From Mantis religiosa (Eukaryota > Arthropoda > Insecta > Mantodea > Mantidae), in NCBI GenBank assembly GCA_030765055.1, contig JAUKNK010000152.1:1717501-1781500 (forward strand): DNA of 64,000 nt, in the 5' to 3' direction. Each line of letters begins with the position of its first letter. The first letter of the stretch is position 1. Positions 10,936 through 20,899 of the stretch are shown in pieces. Both the position numbers and the translations under genes were made by a program. Under the pieces are notes generated by a model. That model had not been told where the DNA came from, ran no database searches, and saw only the letters and a program-made list of their open reading frames with translations.

Positions 10936-11903
10936 ATACCTTCCTGGGAGATGACATATCCTAGGAACTCGGTTTGTTTGACGAAGAAGGCAGTTTTACT
11001 TGGTTTAATTGTCATGTTGGCAGCTTTTAACCGGTTTAAAACGTAATCAAGGTGCTTCAGATGTTCACCAATTTCTGACGAGAATATGACAAAGTCGTCC
11101 ACATATTGAGCCACGAATTTCTTTATGGTTTCTCCAAAAATAGCATACAATGTTCTCAACAATGCGCCTCCGCTTGTGTTCATTCCAAATGCGCAGACGG
11201 TATACTGGTAAAGAATTCCAGAATGTAAAAATGCAGCAAATTTTCTCAATTCTCTCTTAAGTGGAATCTGCCAGAAGGAGGCGGTCAGATCTAAGGTAGA
11301 GAAGAATTTTCCTTTGTGCAACTTGCTCAACGTTGCATCCACGCTCTCGGGTCTAAATCTGTCTGGTTTACAATGCTTGTTTAGCTTTCTTGCGTCTAGT
11401 GTTATTCTAATTTTCCCACTAGCTTTGCTTACTATGCACAGGGGGTTCACGTAAATGGAGTCTGAAATTTCGATAACCCCGTCTTCTAGCATGTCTTCTA
11501 TCACTTTATCGACTTCTTCCCGAATAGCGGATGGTATGGGTCTCGCTTTATGTGTAAACGGCTCTATGGGCGTCATTTCGAAAGAGTGAATATATTTCGT
11601 GCATCTTCCTGGTTTATCCGAAAATACCTCCTGGTGTCGTACTAAAATTCTAAATAATTCTTCTTTCTGCGCTGTATTCAGGTAGTTAGCCTGACTGACT
11701 TTTTCTCTGAACAAATCTTCCAAGTTTTCGTAGTTTTCCGCCTTGCGGTACAAATTTGTAGTCTCATAATTCCAATTCCTGGCGGGATTTTCTCGGGGTT
11801 CAGCTTCCACATATTCCCTAATCGTTCCAACATCTTCATCATACATCTCATTGTTACTCGATTCGGCAGCATATTCTTCGACATTTATTTCGCCAAGCTC
11901 CAT
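10908..11903 (-). pseudogene. pol: Reverse transcriptase of the nested LTR element (truncated)
   Basis: 331 residues. After an acidic spacer come EELFRILVRHQEVFSDKPG, then RT fingers and palm: VNPLCIVSKASGKIRITLDARKLN, FFSTLDLTASFWQIPL, and the catalytic YVDDFVIFSS around residue 268, followed by FLGYVISQEGIK. The frame then runs into the deletion junction. It is in the same frame as the upstream protease (from 12497), separated only by one in-frame TAG near 11916, so a protease-RT polyprotein is the ancestral arrangement. The catalytic Asp pair is intact, but thumb and RNase H are missing. Confidence 0.9.
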
Positions 11904-11918
11904 TGCTCCAATTTTTAT

Positions 11919-12497
11919 CTACTCAACAAAGAATACGTCTCCCCGGATTTCATCTTCACGTTCATCTCGTACAACTTCCTCTGAACCGCTATCGTCGACA
12001 AATGGCACCACTACTGTTTCTTGCCCTATTTCTAACTTGACAGATCTGTTCTCGAAATTAACAATGGCTTTCCATTCATACAGGCAATCACATCCTATAA
12101 TTATGTCGGTAACGAGTCTGGGTACGACCAGGAACAAAACCTCAATAATTCTACCATTTATTTCTACGTTGAGCATGACTTGAAATTTCACTCTTTCTTT
12201 CCTCTTCCCTACAGCTAGTGAACAAAATATACCGCTTACTGGTAAAGACATTATCTTCAAACCCCGGTTGATTAGTTCTTCATAAAACTTTTGCGAGCAC
12301 ACTGTACTGTTAGCTCCAGTGTCTATTATTGCAGTGTCCGGAATTCCGTTAATGGCAACTGCTATTCGTGGTGGTTCAAACACTTTGTCACTGTCTTCAC
12401 TTCTGTTCCTCAGATTGGTTTCCTTCTGTAACATCATTTGCCCTCTGACGATCTTATTTTTCGCATACGGTTCACATAGTTTCCTCCCAGTCTTCAC
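11919..12497 (-). CDS. Aspartic protease of the nested LTR element
   Basis: About 190 residues. Retropepsin-like: hydrophobic strand then active-site IIDTGANSTV (about residue 58), and the second motif VTDIIIGCDCLYEW. It overlaps the gag stop codon by a few bases in a different frame (the gag TGA at 12494-12496 overlaps a GTG), so the parent element would need frameshifting to make Gag-Pol. No ATG is at the start of the frame, consistent with expression as a fusion. An in-frame TAG separates it from RT. Confidence 0.85.
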   Translation of the reverse strand: MKTGRKLCEPYAKNKIVRGQMMLQKETNLRNRSEDSDKVFEPPRIAVAINGIPDTAIIDTGANSTVCSQKFYEELINRGLKIMSLPVSGIFCSLAVGKRKERVKFQVMLNVEINGRIIEVLFLVVPRLVTDIIIGCDCLYEWKAIVNFENRSVKLEIGQETVVVPFVDDSGSEEVVRDEREDEIRGDVFFVE

Positions 12498-14791
12498 TGA
12501 AGGCGCGTTTGACTGGGTACATAGTTTCCCTGAGTCTTGCTGTAAGCTCCAGTTCTCGTTGCATTCTGTCCTTCCAACTTTGCTTCCTGAGAAGGATGGC
12601 CGCGGTTTTCGAACACTTGCCTGGTTACTTGTAGGGCTTCGGCCCTTTGTCCATTTATCGGCGAATTTATACCGCTCCTGCTCCTTTCTCCGTGCTGCGG
12701 CGACTTTGGCCTAGATTCTGGAATGTTGTCGACCCTCCAGTAACCATTTCCCGTGCTCCGTTCTCCCTGCCTGGGTGACCTCGGTCTAACTTCTGGTACA
12801 TTGTCGACTTTCCAGTAGTCATTTCCTGAATGTCTTCTTTTTCTCTCGTTCCATCCTCCTCGGTTCCTTTCGTGTCTCGCCGCGTTTACGTAATGTACTT
12901 GTACATTTCTGTTTCGGTCGTGCCCGTTGCGGTTCCTCTGGTTGCGGTCAAAATTATTTCGGCCTCGGTTCTCCCACTGCGAATGTCCTCCTCTGGGTGC
13001 GGGACCTCGGTATCTATCTCGGACATCCTGGTTTTGATTGTAATTAATATGTGCCCCTTGCCCGAAGTTATTTGAAATTTCCCTTTCGTTGCTCGCTCCA
13101 GGCCTAGCGAAACTTTCATTTTTATTCTTTGATTTGTTTGTCTCCAATGCCAACAGCAAATCGATCATGGTGGCGACGTTTGCGGGTTTAGCTATAATTA
13201 AATAGTTCTGGGGTGCCTCTGGGAAGTGTGTCGTGATAATGGCGATTAATTCTTGCTCACTCATGGGTGGATCCAACATTTTAGATTTCCTAGCAAGTTT
13301 CGTGAAATAATTAACCATCGACTGATCAGTTCTTGGGTCATACTTTCCACTACTCAGTTCTAATCTTATGCTAGACTGCCTGTTATGTCCCCAGTATCTG
13401 TTCATGAATAAACTTTCAAAGGTCCTGAAGTCATTATTATTTCCCATTGATACCTCTAACCAGTTAGCTGCATTTCCCTTAAGGCATTTCCTAACAATTG
13501 TCATGCAATACTGTTCAGGAATACACTTTACAGAAAAATATTCATGCAGACTCCTCATAAAATCCTTAGGATTATCAGAATCCTCATGTTCAAACACTGG
13601 TGGCACAATTTCATTTAAGATGTGGTTTGGCCATTGCATTTGACCACCACTCCTTTCAACATGTACATTATTACCTCTGGGTTCATAACTGGAGGTACTT
13701 GGACCCATATTAAACATCGAAATGTCGGCTGAGGCACTTTGTCTCGCTTCGTTTCGTGCAGAGCTTTCACTTATCTGACTAGCATTAGAATTAGGTTCAG
13801 TTACACACAACCTCAAATTTTCTAATGTTTCCTTCATTCCATTAATTTCTGTAGCTACCTCTTTCATTTGTTCATTTATTTCGTCTACACCCCTACCTTG
13901 CCTTCTAATTTCCCTTTCTGCTTGTTCTAATCTACTTCTATTTTCCCCTGATTCTTTGCTAGCCGTTTCTCTAATTTGGTCTAATTCCTTGCTAACTATT
14001 TCCCTCTCTTTTTCAAATTGCTTTGCTACGTCCTCTCGCAATTTCTTGTATTCTCTGCCTGACTTCTCACTTACTTGATTACAAACTTCGATTCTTATAC
14101 TTTCTATTTCCCCCCGTACTTCAGTTCTAACTTGATTGATTTCCCCTCTAACCTCTGCTTGAAAGGTTTCTAATGCTTTCTGCTGACTTTCGAGCTTCCT
14201 AACCAAATCTTGCTGTCCTGCCTCTAATTTTTGACTAGTACTTTCTAGTTTCTGGTTAGTACTTTCTAATTTCTGACTTAATTCTAGGTTATTACTTTCT
14301 AACCTCTGAGTTAATTCTTGGTTGGTACTTTCTAATTTCTGACTTAATTCTAGGTTATTACTTTCTAACCTCTGAGTTAATTCTTGGTTGGTACTTTCTA
14401 ATTTCTGACATAATTCCTGGTTATTACTTTCTAATTTCTGGTTCATACTTTCTAATTTCTCCATTATCGCTTTCATCATGGCTACCATACTCACATTCGT
14501 ATCTGAGTCATTTACATCTACTCCCTGGCTATTATTAGTTGTTTCCTTAGCTACACTAACCTGTACAATTTGATTGTTACTACTACATTCTGTATCCCTT
14601 CCTACGTTATTTTCTAGACCCTGAGCATTATTACTTTCCATTGTGTTTTCTAATCTATTCTGTATATTCTGAGCACTTTCTCCTATTTCTGCTACTTTCT
14701 CTTTAACAATTTGTATAGTACTCCCCTGCACGTCCATGCTTTGTGAATTTGACCGACCTTTCACCTTTCCGTTTCTTAAAATACTCTCCAT
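12494..14791 (-). CDS. gag: Gag of the nested LTR element with coiled-coil repeats
   Basis: 765 residues, uninterrupted, from the ATG at 14791. Residues about 110-190 are tandem 11-residue units (variants of QKLESTNQELT and QRLESNNLELS) with a 66-bp nucleotide period, forming a hendecad coiled coil. About 200-330 is further charged coiled coil. The capsid region (about 400-560) has PVFEHEDSDNPKDFMRSLHE and CLKGNAANWLE, matching the retrotransposon Gag family. The C-terminal third is Arg/Asn/Gly-rich (RGGHSQWENRGRNNF) and holds a near-duplicated segment ending RPRSPRQGERS and RPKSPQHGERS. No CCHC zinc knuckle is present, so RNA binding probably relies on the basic RG-rich tail. The open frame fits the young age shown by the LTRs. 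Confidence 0.93.
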   Translation of the reverse strand: MESILRNGKVKGRSNSQSMDVQGSTIQIVKEKVAEIGESAQNIQNRLENTMESNNAQGLENNVGRDTECSSNNQIVQVSVAKETTNNSQGVDVNDSDTNVSMVAMMKAIMEKLESMNQKLESNNQELCQKLESTNQELTQRLESNNLELSQKLESTNQELTQRLESNNLELSQKLESTNQKLESTSQKLEAGQQDLVRKLESQQKALETFQAEVRGEINQVRTEVRGEIESIRIEVCNQVSEKSGREYKKLREDVAKQFEKEREIVSKELDQIRETASKESGENRSRLEQAEREIRRQGRGVDEINEQMKEVATEINGMKETLENLRLCVTEPNSNASQISESSARNEARQSASADISMFNMGPSTSSYEPRGNNVHVERSGGQMQWPNHILNEIVPPVFEHEDSDNPKDFMRSLHEYFSVKCIPEQYCMTIVRKCLKGNAANWLEVSMGNNNDFRTFESLFMNRYWGHNRQSSIRLELSSGKYDPRTDQSMVNYFTKLARKSKMLDPPMSEQELIAIITTHFPEAPQNYLIIAKPANVATMIDLLLALETNKSKNKNESFARPGASNEREISNNFGQGAHINYNQNQDVRDRYRGPAPRGGHSQWENRGRNNFDRNQRNRNGHDRNRNVQVHYVNAARHERNRGGWNERKRRHSGNDYWKVDNVPEVRPRSPRQGERSTGNGYWRVDNIPESRPKSPQHGERSRSGINSPINGQRAEALQVTRQVFENRGHPSQEAKLEGQNATRTGAYSKTQGNYVPSQTRLQ

Positions 14792-14922
14792 CAGTTCACT
14801 GCAACAACGACAACAACACTAAAATGTTACACTCAGTACCTTTGGTTTTCTGCTGGAGCTTCCGACGATCCTGATGCTGGTTGCTTTACGTGTCTCGAAG
14901 CGCCACGTTGGTTCGCCAAGTT

Positions 14923-15869
14923 TGTGGCCTTACCTTCCCCGCTGCGTCTGCTGCTACTCTGCCTTTGGTATCAGCCACTATGGATGTGACCTTAGCAGCC
15001 TGGATCCCGGTGGTCTGGTCGCCTAGTAATTGCTCTAGGAGTTGACTATTCTTTGCCCTGGCTAGTCATTAGAGCTGAGACCACGCTATCTACAGGGTAT
15101 GCGTGAGATAGGTTGACGAAATAAAAACAACACAGTTCATCGAATCAGCTTTACTATTCAGTTCGTTTCGTGCTTACAGTTCAGCAGGAGTTGCCGCCGC
15201 GTTCAGATCGAATTACTCTAGATTTCCACTATCACGTTAAAACTATACTGAATTGCTGAAATCTATCACGATGAAATAAATTACTAACACTGTTTTGAAA
15301 GTATACTTCGCCGCTTAATTCACTGCTGGGAGATCTTGTTCACTTAATAAGATTCTCATTACTGATTATACTTCTCGGCGCAATCCAACGTTTGTGTCCC
15401 CGGCAGGCAAAACACGTCTACACTGTATCACGTCTCAGACTAGAAGCCCGACGCTAAAACCTAATATTCCTTACCAAAACAGATATAGCCTCGCCTCCAG
15501 CTGGATTTCTCTGAAAAACTCTAGTTAGCGAGCTACAACCACGCGGACATTTCCCCGAAATACTGGTTTGGGCCAGGTTTGGACCGGTCTACTAATTACC
15601 CAGGTAGCGACCCAACCCGTGACCACAGCCTTTCGACGGAACCATTTCATCCATATAGACCAGCAACTTTATTATATAGCTCTGGGTTAAAATACTTATT
15701 CGCATTCTAGTAATTGAATTTAACTGCTGTTGCTTCGTTTCATGAACTTATCCATCTGTAATATTCATTATCTTAAATTCTTTCACCTTACTTCCTCATT
15801 ATAATTTAATTATCATTTTATTCATTGTTAACATCGTATTCAATCATACGGCTGATAAATACGGCATCA
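14923..15869 (-). repeat. 5' LTR of the nested LTR retrotransposon
   Basis: Partner of 9131-10075. Immediately downstream in element orientation, after a few bases, comes TGGCGAACCAACG, the probable primer binding site (about 14907-14919). The tRNA it matches was not identified. Confidence 0.94.
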
Positions 15870-15873
15870 AACT

Positions 15874-16070
15874 CATCAATGAACAACTTCCAATCAGATG
15901 CATGGCTGCTGTCCCTTACATTTACTCATCTTCCAATTGTTCTGAATCAGCTGGAGGTTAATCATCTCCACCACTATCACGTTGATCAAAAAGATCACCT
16001 TCTGATACATCGTCTGGTATATCATGAAATATAGCTAGATTGCATCTAGTTTCAAACCACAAGACATCTT
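15874..16070 (-). pseudogene. piggyBac transposase N-terminal fragment
   Basis: Minus-strand frame with an acidic stretch (DDVSEGDLFDQ, then DSGGDD), interrupted by stops, typical of the acidic N-terminus of piggyBac transposases. It lies on the far side of the LTR element from the catalytic part and on the same strand. Confidence 0.5.
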
Positions 16071-16240
16071 CCAGGCATAGATTCACAACATACACCACTA
16101 TGAGAAATCCAATGACAATGCAAGTGAAAGCCTAACGTACACCACTATAATGAACAGCTGGCATGAATAGTTGAAAAGAATATTAGTGAAAATGATAAAT
16201 CCAACGACAAGGCGATCAAAACCCTAACAAAATTGTAATG

Positions 16241-16272
16241 GTCAAAAATGACCGTCTCCAGGGTTCATAGTC
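16241..16272. repeat. Internal copy of piggyBac terminal motif
   Basis: GGTCAAAAATGACCG then tcCAGGGTTC closely repeats the terminus at 16418-16445, about 180 bp inward. Subterminal repeats are known for the family. Confidence 0.6.
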
Positions 16273-16417
16273 AAACATGAAAAAACATCTATGTAAATGA
16301 TGACATGCCAAAAATTATTATGCTATATAAAACTAGAGGTTATATCAGGAAAAGTCATGAAAGACCAAGCTTTGTTTATAAAAAGTGACGGAGCTAAACT
16401 TATTCAAATATCAAGAA

Positions 16418-16453
16418 CGGTCAAAATGACCGCTACCAGGGTTCTAGTGTTAA
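16418..16453. repeat. piggyBac right terminal repeat plus TTAA target
   Basis: Reading inward on the minus strand: TTAA, then CACTAGAACCC and the palindromic GGTCATTTTGACC. The TTAA is the piggyBac target-site duplication. Confidence 0.8.
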
Positions 16454-17417
16454 ATATGAGTTACCCATTGTAAACATAGATTTACACTTTGTGAAATTGA
16501 AACAAGTAGTTTTTGCTAAAAGCATAACATGGTTTGCTTTAACTGGCTCATTCAGTTGATTATGATGAAGTAGTTACATACAAATAATTTAACAAATCAG
16601 CTGTAAGGCATAAAAGTGTGGTGAAAGGGAAACACAATTCTCTATTTGAATGCACAGGATTCACTGCTAGATCATTATCAAGGCACATTCCATAATCCTC
16701 GTAGAACCTGCAAGAAACAGTGGCCTGCTCTCATTCTGAAAGTTAGATTTGATCATTATTGTATTTTAGAGTACTTATTTTCCATATTCTTTTGCTATTT
16801 TAGTAAAGTTTCATGCACTACATATTATAAGGAATTCTTGATCCACAAGTCAACATAATCTAGCACAAAGCACAACTGTGAAAGAATAATGCCACCACAC
16901 ATATAAATATTAAGATTTTACCATTTAAATGATACTACTATGGTAGATAACATCATCACTTGGCTAATGCTTAGTATCAGCTGTGTTTCTGATCATTGTG
17001 CTTGTCTTAAGTGCAAAAATGCTCTTGATGTAAATTATTAAGCTTTTATCATACAAAATATACAACTAATTAAGTTATAAGGGTATACAATTAGAAGGCA
17101 TATGAGGCAGAGCCTCCTATCATAGGCATGCAGCATTGCCTAGTTCGTAATGCACAGCATAAGCATGAGAAACAGAGATTTCTCGTTTACACGCACCCAA
17201 AATTTTTACTGGAATTTCGACATTCCAATATGTCTTGGTATATGCAGCAAGAATTTTTGAAGCCATTTTCCTATGGCATATGGTTCTCGAGCTATTGCTT
17301 CAAGAATAAACACCTGACTCCTTTGTTTATACTTCAACTTCCAATCTTGCCCTGCATTATTCCGTTTCATTATGCAGTACTGAGCAAGACATTATAAAGT
17401 GTCGTAGGAACTGCATA
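16454..17417. other. No recognisable gene
   Basis: AT-rich DNA with only short, composition-driven open frames and no family motif seen on either strand. Confidence 0.5.
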
Positions 17418-18578
17418 CAGGTTGTTTCAAAACGACATCGAGCAATTATAGCCGTTGCATAGTTTATAACTTATTTAGTCCGAATTTCGGTGTCGCAGCT
17501 TCTAAATTCTGTTAGGTATAATTTTAAGCAGCATTAAATAGTACATGATTTTGTGATTAGGCAGTGCAGGAACCATTGGTGTGCAAAAGTTGTTATTGGG
17601 ACGCACCGGCCACGAAAGCAAAATCATTACTGCTTGCTCTTTGTCAGTGACCTTAGCCTACCTTTCAGGTAACAGGGCAAAGGGCAGTTATTTGTGCATA
17701 AGCAGACTAATAACTAGGACTGTTGCAAGGCTGCTCTTCAGTGTAAAACTACACATTCTGTCCTAACACGGAGGATTTTGCACGTACGTGGATAACAAAT
17801 CCAAAGAATATGGAGCACTATAAGAATGCTGAAATGACAGATATGGTTTTGATGGATGGAAGAGCTGAAGGAAGTTCAACGAATGCATGATTAATTTGGT
17901 TTCATTAAAAATATGAATTGTAAAAATAGTTACATCAATGATAATATTTTTTTGTTTAACTTCAGAGCATTTTGTTATGATCTTAATTGTACAATACCTT
18001 CAACCATTTACTGTAAATATTAACAGTTTACTTTTCAGTTACAAATGCTTTATTTAGTATTATCAAATACGTGAAATAGCATGCTCATCTCATTGTTTAA
18101 GCCATTTAGTTTTGGTTAATTTATCTGCAATTCTTTGATGTTTTCTGTTTGCTTCCATCCTCAACCTCACTAACATTAACTTCCCTCTAAAAGGTATAAG
18201 TTGCATATGTCCATCAGTTTATTCGTCATCATGGACTGCTATAATGGAATTTTGGAACACATTAATCACTCATAAGCAATAATTAAGCAATAGCTTCTTT
18301 ATTGTGGTTTCATAAGCCAAAGAAATTCTTAATAGTAACAAGCAAGCTACTGCAGAGTATCCCAGTAGGTTTACAGTTACAGCATGCGGCACAGTGTGTG
18401 ACCTATACCTGCGAACTCCTACAGCGTGAGGCACACGTTCCTGCCATTGCCTAATCTGCACTCATTCTGGAACATTTTTTATGTGGCTCTATTGGCGGTA
18501 AAAACTATGTATATGTATCACACAGAAGCTGAGCAACTACTTCCATATGTTCGTTCAGTGTCGTTTTGAAACATCCTG
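17418..18578. mobile_element. TA-flanked element with terminal inverted repeats (non-autonomous DNA transposon)
   Basis: The left end reads CAGGTTGTTTCAAAACGACA and the right end is its near-complement, with similarity continuing for about 30 bp. TA lies just outside both ends (17416-17417, 18579-18580), the duplication expected for Tc1/mariner-like elements. No transposase motif was recognised in the 1.16 kb between them, so it is called non-autonomous. Superfamily assignment rests only on the TA. Confidence 0.75.
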
Positions 18579-18825
18579 TATATTTAGTTCATAAATTAAT
18601 TGACCATAGATGACTGCAGTCCAGGAACCTGCATGTATTCTTTGAAGTTTGGTTCTAGACCATTCCGTAATTCAAATTTGAGTGGAAGGTGTAACTGTGA
18701 CGATAAGAAGAAAATTCACATGTTTACATTGAGTTATGTGAACTGTTAACAATGTCACTTTCAAAGTGTGGTACCATGGGCACAAGTACTAAGGGTAAAG
18801 TACTCTACTCCCAGGCCAGAAATAT

Positions 18826-19307
18826 TGTCGAGGCAACAGGCAATAAAGTGTCGACACAAATAGAAAACAGATGGCGGATACTGTTTCACTGCAATAAAGA
18901 GCTTGCATAAGCAGTTAACGATAGCGCGGCTAGTGTAAACAGATAGCCGGCAACAAAGATAACTGAGATAAATGGAAATTTCTAGTTACTTCTTGACTGA
19001 TAGAGACTGTTTGGGTTCTGGTTTATTTTAAAACAATCTAGAATTATTGATGCAGGTATTTAAAAGAGGCGACGACTGGCCAGGAGTCGAGTTGCAAGTT
19101 TTGTAAAACAGTGAGTTGACATGTAACAAGAGTGTTGTTGTAAAGAGAGCTGAACTGGACGCTGTTATTGTCATTGACCTTGGAAGATTGTGTTGTAATG
19201 TGATGTAATGTTGTTACGTGAGAATTGAACAGTGTATCTCTACGTAAATAAAGAACATTTAGAATTTGGGCAAATTGGACTTTTAGTTCTACGAACCCAC
19301 AGTCACA
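18826..19307 (+). repeat. Solo LTR of the ATAT-targeting gypsy family (482 bp)
   Basis: It begins TGTCGAGG and ends ACGAACCCACAGTCACA, the same end as the LTRs of copies A-D. An AATAAA lies about 55 bases before the end. ATAT flanks both sides (18822-18825, 19308-19311). No internal region is attached, so it is the product of LTR-LTR recombination. Confidence 0.88.
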
Positions 19308-19879
19308 ATATTATTTTTAAAGTACACAGTTTCTTTAAGAAATTTCATGTGAGAAAGTGCATGAATGGAACAGTTTTTCACAAAGCCAGGAACTAACAAT
19401 CAGAATGTGCATACTGTGTCATTATTGTGAAACAGAGCAAACCTTCCATCACTTCTAAGCTAGCAACTGCTCTACAATAACTCAATTTCAGAAATCCAGG
19501 TACATTTTTTTCAGTAAATAAGCATGTTAATATTGAATGTTACAGCTTATAATGTTATCATAATCATCCTTTGCTGCATAAGTTTATATTCTGACAATTT
19601 ATCAGACGACAAATGTTACTTTCCTCGTCCCTCTCTATCTTCCGCTCACTGACGCATCAGATGGTAACAGGGCAGCCACCGTGTGCAAACATTGGTTCAG
19701 CTCATATGCCTTCTAAAACCATTCGTCATTTAACATTTATACTACATTTATAGACAGTCCTGATATTTGTTTGAGTGAGTGAGTGTGTGGTGTTTTAGGG
19801 CCCGTCGACAGCATGGTCATTTGGGCCCGGATTTTTGTTTGGAAAATGTGTCATTGGATTGGAGGAAAAAAAAGGGGGG

Positions 19880-19881
19880 AG

Positions 19882-19923
<42 letters not shown>

Positions 19924-19935
19924 GAGAGAGACACT
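19880..19935. repeat. (GA)n microsatellite
   Basis: Dinucleotide GA tract with a few interruptions, next to the 3' end of a SINE. Confidence 0.95.
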
Positions 19936-19984
19936 CTGTTCAATGCAGCTAATGTTGACTATTTTATGTTGGTTCGAAATGAAA

Positions 19985-20225
19985 TGTGTAGTGTTTAACG
20001 CCTGCTTTTACTACATAGGGCACCGCAGGCGGTGACACTGATGATACATGAGATGAAGATGGAGCATCGGTGGAATGAGATGGCGGGGGAAACCGGGGAT
20101 CCCGGAGAAAACCCGCCCCAGCGCCGTGTTGTCCACCACAAATCTCATTTTACTGTCGCCTGGGATCGAACCCGGGCCGCCTTGGTGAGAGCCAAGCGGT
20201 CTAACCACTGAGCCACGGCGCGGCA
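19985..20225 (-). mobile_element. tRNA-derived SINE
   Basis: The minus-strand head carries RNA polymerase III box A (TGGCTCAGTGG, plus 20205-20215) and box B (GGTTCGATCCC, plus 20162-20172). The body continues with a conserved stretch (ACAACACGGCG, then GGGTTTTCTCCGGGATC) also seen in diverged form at 42118-42421. The ends of the tRNA-like head do not form an acceptor stem, so this is not a functional tRNA gene. Confidence 0.85.
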
Positions 20226-20229
20226 TTTA

Positions 20230-20779
20230 TGTTGGTTTGGTGAACTTGTTAGACGCGATAGGGGATCTCTTTTGGTATCTCGATGAGCTTGAAGTTTGGG
20301 TTATCTTCACAAGTGGTGTCAAAATTGAACAGTTTTCCTTTATATTTCTTTATGAATATCTTTTCCCACGTGATAAATGTAGTTGGACCCTGAACATTGT
20401 TTAATAAGTGGGAACATTAGATAAGGATTTTAGGAAGGTCCTAACAAAACGCGTTCTAGCTGAACACTAGCAATATATGGAGCATTGAGTACTAGTTCGA
20501 CTCAAAATTATATTAATTTTGTGCTTCATTGTATCATAGTCCATACTGATAGATATAACTGTAGGAATTTTATAAGTCTTTGTGCTTTATCCGCAGTTGA
20601 GATGCTCATTATTTTGTAGATATAGCACTATGGATAATGCTCATTTTATGATTACTTCAACAAAGGGTGCAATTATTCAGCTGAAAACTGTTATTCTTCA
20701 CTTCCTCTATATCTGTCATCAATTGCAGGGCTGTGTTGCACAGTATATATAATGGACTTAAGGTATAAATTATCAAAAT
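20230..20779. other. No recognisable gene
   Basis: AT-rich, no supported coding frame. A short stretch near 20240-20400 (minus) has words seen in PLE tails but is not assignable. Confidence 0.4.
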
Positions 20780-20837
20780 ATTAGCACAAAAGTGAATCGA
20801 GAAGATATTGACACATTGCTTCACTTACACTGTTTAT

Positions 20838-20886
20838 TCACAGGACATGTTTCAAGATGTTTTGCTCTTATCATCAGCTGGTACTC
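20838..20886 (-). ncRNA. Hammerhead ribozyme-like motif, left arm
   Basis: On the minus strand: ACCAG, CTGATGA (plus 20871-20877), helix II arms AAGA/TCTT, GAAA (plus 20850-20853), then C-AT-GTC with CTG directly after. The three bases after the GTC triplet can pair with CAG before CTGATGA, giving the start of helix I. Complete core with a consensus GTC cleavage triplet. Confidence 0.7.
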
Positions 20887-20899
20887 GACTAGTGCAAAT

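Larger units (their letters stand above)
9131..15869 (-). mobile_element. LTR retrotransposon (Ty3/gypsy-type), pol-deleted, nested in piggyBac
   Basis: A 6.7-kb element with direct LTRs of 945 bp (9131-10075) and 947 bp (14923-15869), both TG...CA. The target-site duplication AACT is at 9127-9130 and 15870-15873. Reading on the minus strand it contains gag, protease, RT and then only the C-terminal end of integrase. The LTR pair differs by about four substitutions and two small indels over 945 bp, so the insertion is recent, although pol lacks part of RT, all of RNase H and most of integrase. Confidence 0.95.
7890..16449 (-). mobile_element. piggyBac-like DNA transposon, split by LTR element
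   Basis: Transposase pieces on the minus strand lie on both sides of the LTR retrotransposon. N-terminal acidic sequence occurs at about 16070-15874 and the catalytic and C-terminal parts at about 9126-7890. The right end is an inverted-repeat terminus (16418-16449, GGTCATTTTGACC palindrome when reversed) abutting TTAA (16450-16453), the obligatory piggyBac target. A matching left terminus was not found; it is lost or degraded between the PLE end and 7890. Confidence 0.85.

Noticed and set aside
19783..20035. Frames of 66-71 codons over the GA tract
   Set aside because: Their length comes from the dinucleotide repeat, which is open in several frames.
20155..20226. Candidate functional tRNA gene (minus)
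   Set aside because: Boxes A and B are good, but the two ends do not form an acceptor stem and the sequence continues into a SINE body.
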